Shown here one piece after another: positions 12,308 to 13,388 of a DNA stretch of 13,388 nt. Position 1 is the stretch's first letter; each line of letters begins with the position of its first letter. The stretch lies in NCBI GenBank assembly GCA_964585895.1, contig CAZPFP010000021.1, positions 1 to 13,388 on the forward strand, given 5' to 3'. This DNA comes from CAZPFP01 sp964585895 (GTDB taxonomy: Bacteria > Patescibacteriota > Microgenomatia > PFEM01 > JAHIFH01). Made by a program: the position numbers and the translations under genes. Below the pieces are notes generated by a model that was not told where the DNA came from, ran no database searches, and saw only the letters and a program-made list of their open reading frames with translations.

Positions 12308-12332
12308 ATTTTTCTACCTTTAACTAATAGTC

Positions 12333-12347
12333 ACTGCGTAGTATAAT
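12333..12347 (+). repeat. TATAAT-bearing short repeat, unit 1
   Basis: ACTGCGTAGTATAAT; one mismatch from unit 2 at 12371-12385. TATAAT at 12342-12347. Confidence 0.6.
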
Positions 12348-12370
12348 CTCCTTAAGATAATACGAACGTT

Positions 12371-12385
12371 ACTGCGAAGTATAAT
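12371..12385 (+). repeat. TATAAT-bearing short repeat, unit 2
   Basis: ACTGCGAAGTATAAT, with TATAAT at 12380-12385, 38 bp after the first box. GCGAAGTATAATT here equals the string upstream of def. Confidence 0.6.
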
Positions 12386-12412
12386 TCAACAAGAAAAATT
12401 ATACAAGTCGTT

Positions 12413-12430
12413 AGACGCAGTATAATAACA
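12413..12430 (+). promoter_or_regulatory. Third TATAAT unit, probable -10 of the M50 protease gene
   Basis: AGACGCAG-TATAAT with the -10 at 12421-12426, 41 bp after the second box and 15 nt before the ATG at 12442. The predicted leader is about 9 nt. The -35 is poor. AGACGCAGTATAA resembles 391-403 near mreB with one difference. Confidence 0.45.
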
Positions 12431-12441
12431 GAATAGGCACG

Positions 12442-13089
12442 ATGTTACAATACCTTTTTAGCAACCCCCAATTTTTTACTCTGTGGATAGCGGCTCTTTT
12501 AGTAGCCGTGACCATTCATGAGTTTGCCCACGCCTGGACAGCCGACCGTTTGGGTGACCCCACGGCTCGTTTAGCGGGCAGAGTGACCCTCAATCCTATT
12601 GCCCATCTTGACCCTATGGGCACTTTAATGCTTCTCATTTTTCGTTTTGGCTGGGGCAAACCGGTACCCATGGACCCTTTTAATCTTCGCAATCCCCGCC
12701 GAGACGCCGCCATTATCTCTTTTGCCGGACCAGCCTCTAATCTAATCCTGGCAACCATCCTTTCTATTTTCATCCAACTTTCTTCTTTCTTTCTTGGACC
12801 TACTTCAACTCTTATTGAAACTATCCTTCTTCCCTTCATTTTTCTTAATGTCATGCTCGCCATTTTCAATCTTATTCCCGTCCACCCCCTTGACGGCGGT
12901 AAAGTCCTCGTCGGTTTTCTACCCCGTGAACACGCTTATAAAGTAGATGCCATCCTCAACCAATACGGTTTTATCATTTTAATCTTTCTTATTTTTCCTT
13001 TCTTCGGTACTTCACCCATAATTGCCATTATTTCCCCGATTATAAACTTGATTCTCTCTTTTCTTCTCCCTGGAACGCCTCTAGTTTAA
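12442..13089 (+). CDS. Site-2 protease family M50 membrane metallopeptidase
   Basis: 215 residues, normal for the compact, PDZ-less M50 group (SpoIVFB/YwhC-like). The zinc motif H26-E-F-A-H30 lies in the first membrane helix, and the third ligand D151 is in N-L-I-P-V-H-P-L-D-G-G-K. F-A-G-P-A-S-N near 94-100 is the conserved loop of the family. Further helices span about 100-117, 125-145 and two near the C-terminus (168-186, 190-208). Such enzymes cut membrane-embedded substrates, often anti-sigma factors or signal peptide remnants; no substrate is evident here. A short leader follows a TATAAT box, and only a weak AGG precedes the ATG. Divergent from bL28. Confidence 0.92.
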   Translation: MLQYLFSNPQFFTLWIAALLVAVTIHEFAHAWTADRLGDPTARLAGRVTLNPIAHLDPMGTLMLLIFRFGWGKPVPMDPFNLRNPRRDAAIISFAGPASNLILATILSIFIQLSSFFLGPTSTLIETILLPFIFLNVMLAIFNLIPVHPLDGGKVLVGFLPREHAYKVDAILNQYGFIILIFLIFPFFGTSPIIAIISPIINLILSFLLPGTPLV

Positions 13090-13099
13090 CCCATCAAAA

Positions 13100-13121
13100 A
13101 ACCCCGCTAAAAAACGGGGTT
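13100..13121 (-). terminator. Intrinsic terminator oriented leftward
   Basis: Stem AACCCCG (13100-13106) / CGGGGTT (13115-13121), 8-nt loop. On the minus strand the stem is followed by a T run (GGGGTTTTTTG); on the plus strand no U run follows. It therefore serves transcripts coming from the right, protecting the M50 gene from antisense reading or ending an RNA encoded at 13130-13388. It might act weakly for M50 as well. Confidence 0.7.
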
Positions 13122-13156
13122 CAAATTCAATTCAATGAACAAACACGAAAACTAAC

Positions 13157-13388
13157 TTGGGAGGCGGGAACGCATGGGCAACAGAATAAAAAGAATGAGT
13201 GCAAACTCATTTCTGTTGCCTTCGCTTCAAAGCCCGCCTCCCAGGTAGATCTTTCTACCCGAGATTCCACCTAACCTCCCCAAGGAGTCCTCATTTGGAC
13301 CAGTAATTTGGGAGGTTTGAGGGAGAAAACTCCTTCCTTTTCACTCTGGCGCGGACCAGCCCGGAAGTAGGGCGTGACTCAACCAAAA
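13157..13388. ncRNA. Candidate structured RNA of unknown class (continues past the window)
   Basis: No open reading frame. An 11-bp perfect stem, TGGGAGGCGGG (13158-13168) with CCCGCCTCCCA (13233-13243), encloses a 10-bp perfect stem GGCAACAGAA (13177-13186) / TTCTGTTGCC (13211-13220), which holds ATGAGT-GCAA-ACTCAT (13195-13210). Further hairpins are GGTAGA-TCTT-TCTACC (13244-13259), AACCTCCC / GGGAGGTT (about 13275-13318) with an inner GTCC/GGAC, and GGAG-AAAA-CTCC (about 13321-13332). The GCAA loop is a GNRA tetraloop on the plus strand, whereas the nearest terminator fits the minus strand, so the strand is unresolved. I found no signature of tmRNA, RNase P RNA, SRP RNA or a riboswitch I know. 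Confidence 0.45.

Noticed and set aside
13157..13388. tmRNA, RNase P RNA or SRP RNA
   Set aside because: No tRNA-like end or tag region, no GAGGAAAGTCC or ACAGAA...GGCTTA RNase P core on either strand, and CCCGGAAGTAGGG only superficially resembles the SRP tip without GGAAGCAGC.
1..13388. Alternative genetic code with UGA as glycine or tryptophan
   Set aside because: UGA ends several well-defined genes here, including the ligase and def at overlaps with the next start.
1..13388. CRISPR array, insertion sequence or tRNA gene
   Set aside because: No regularly spaced repeats with unique spacers, no transposase-like protein and no tRNA cloverleaf were found; the repeats present are short and promoter-like.

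Overview
The window looks like chromosome from a Candidate Phyla Radiation (Patescibacteria) bacterium, most likely Microgenomates-like. The grounds are indirect: a shortened methionyl-tRNA formyltransferase, a zinc-finger bL28, an AmmeMemoRadiSam set, many small orphan membrane proteins, very tight gene packing and AT-rich intergenic DNA. No marker gene settles the phylum. TGA is used as a stop (for example at 2532-2534 and 11316-11318), so the UGA-as-glycine code of Gracilibacteria/Absconditabacteria is ruled out.

Layout. The 5' part of mreB leaves the window to the left (1-363, minus). It is divergent from an O-antigen-ligase/TPR membrane protein (465-2534), which is translationally coupled to amrS, the radical SAM member of the AmmeMemoRadiSam set (2531-3556). 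Next comes about 5 kb of mostly unrecognised genes. They are a possible ADP-ribosyltransferase-fold protein (3586-4176), a leftward three-gene set (5611-4222), a leftward pair of a small basic protein and a membrane-anchored protein (6944-5754), a leftward set of a histidine phosphatase plus three tiny membrane proteins with overlapping frames (8069-7037), and two small orphans (8543-8118). After this block the other two AmmeMemoRadiSam members follow, a MEMO1/LigB-like protein and AMMECR1 (8604-9742), then a MnmA/ThiI-like thiouridylase overlapping AMMECR1 (9732-10652). Peptide deformylase and Met-tRNA formyltransferase come next (10770-12049), the two enzymes of the N-formyl-Met cycle. bL28 (12294-12046) converges on fmt, and a site-2 protease of family M50 (12442-13089) follows. 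The last 300 bases carry no gene but contain nested perfect hairpins that look like a structured RNA running off the right edge.

Expression. Several first genes have a -10 box, often of the extended TGN type, ending only 6-8 nt before the start codon, and they lack a Shine-Dalgarno site. This predicts leaderless mRNAs (465, 6944, 8069, 8543, 8604, 10770 and possibly 12294). mreB instead has a normal leader and Shine-Dalgarno. Genes inside operons are joined by ATGA/GTGA/TTGA overlaps or gaps of a few bases.

Most worth pursuing: the mini-operon of three tiny membrane proteins between 21-bp direct repeats, the AmmeMemoRadiSam set split by an orphan-gene block, the repeated TATAAT-bearing elements upstream of def, M50 and mreB, a terminator-like hairpin placed at the predicted start of transcription (5628-5680), and the structured element at the right edge.
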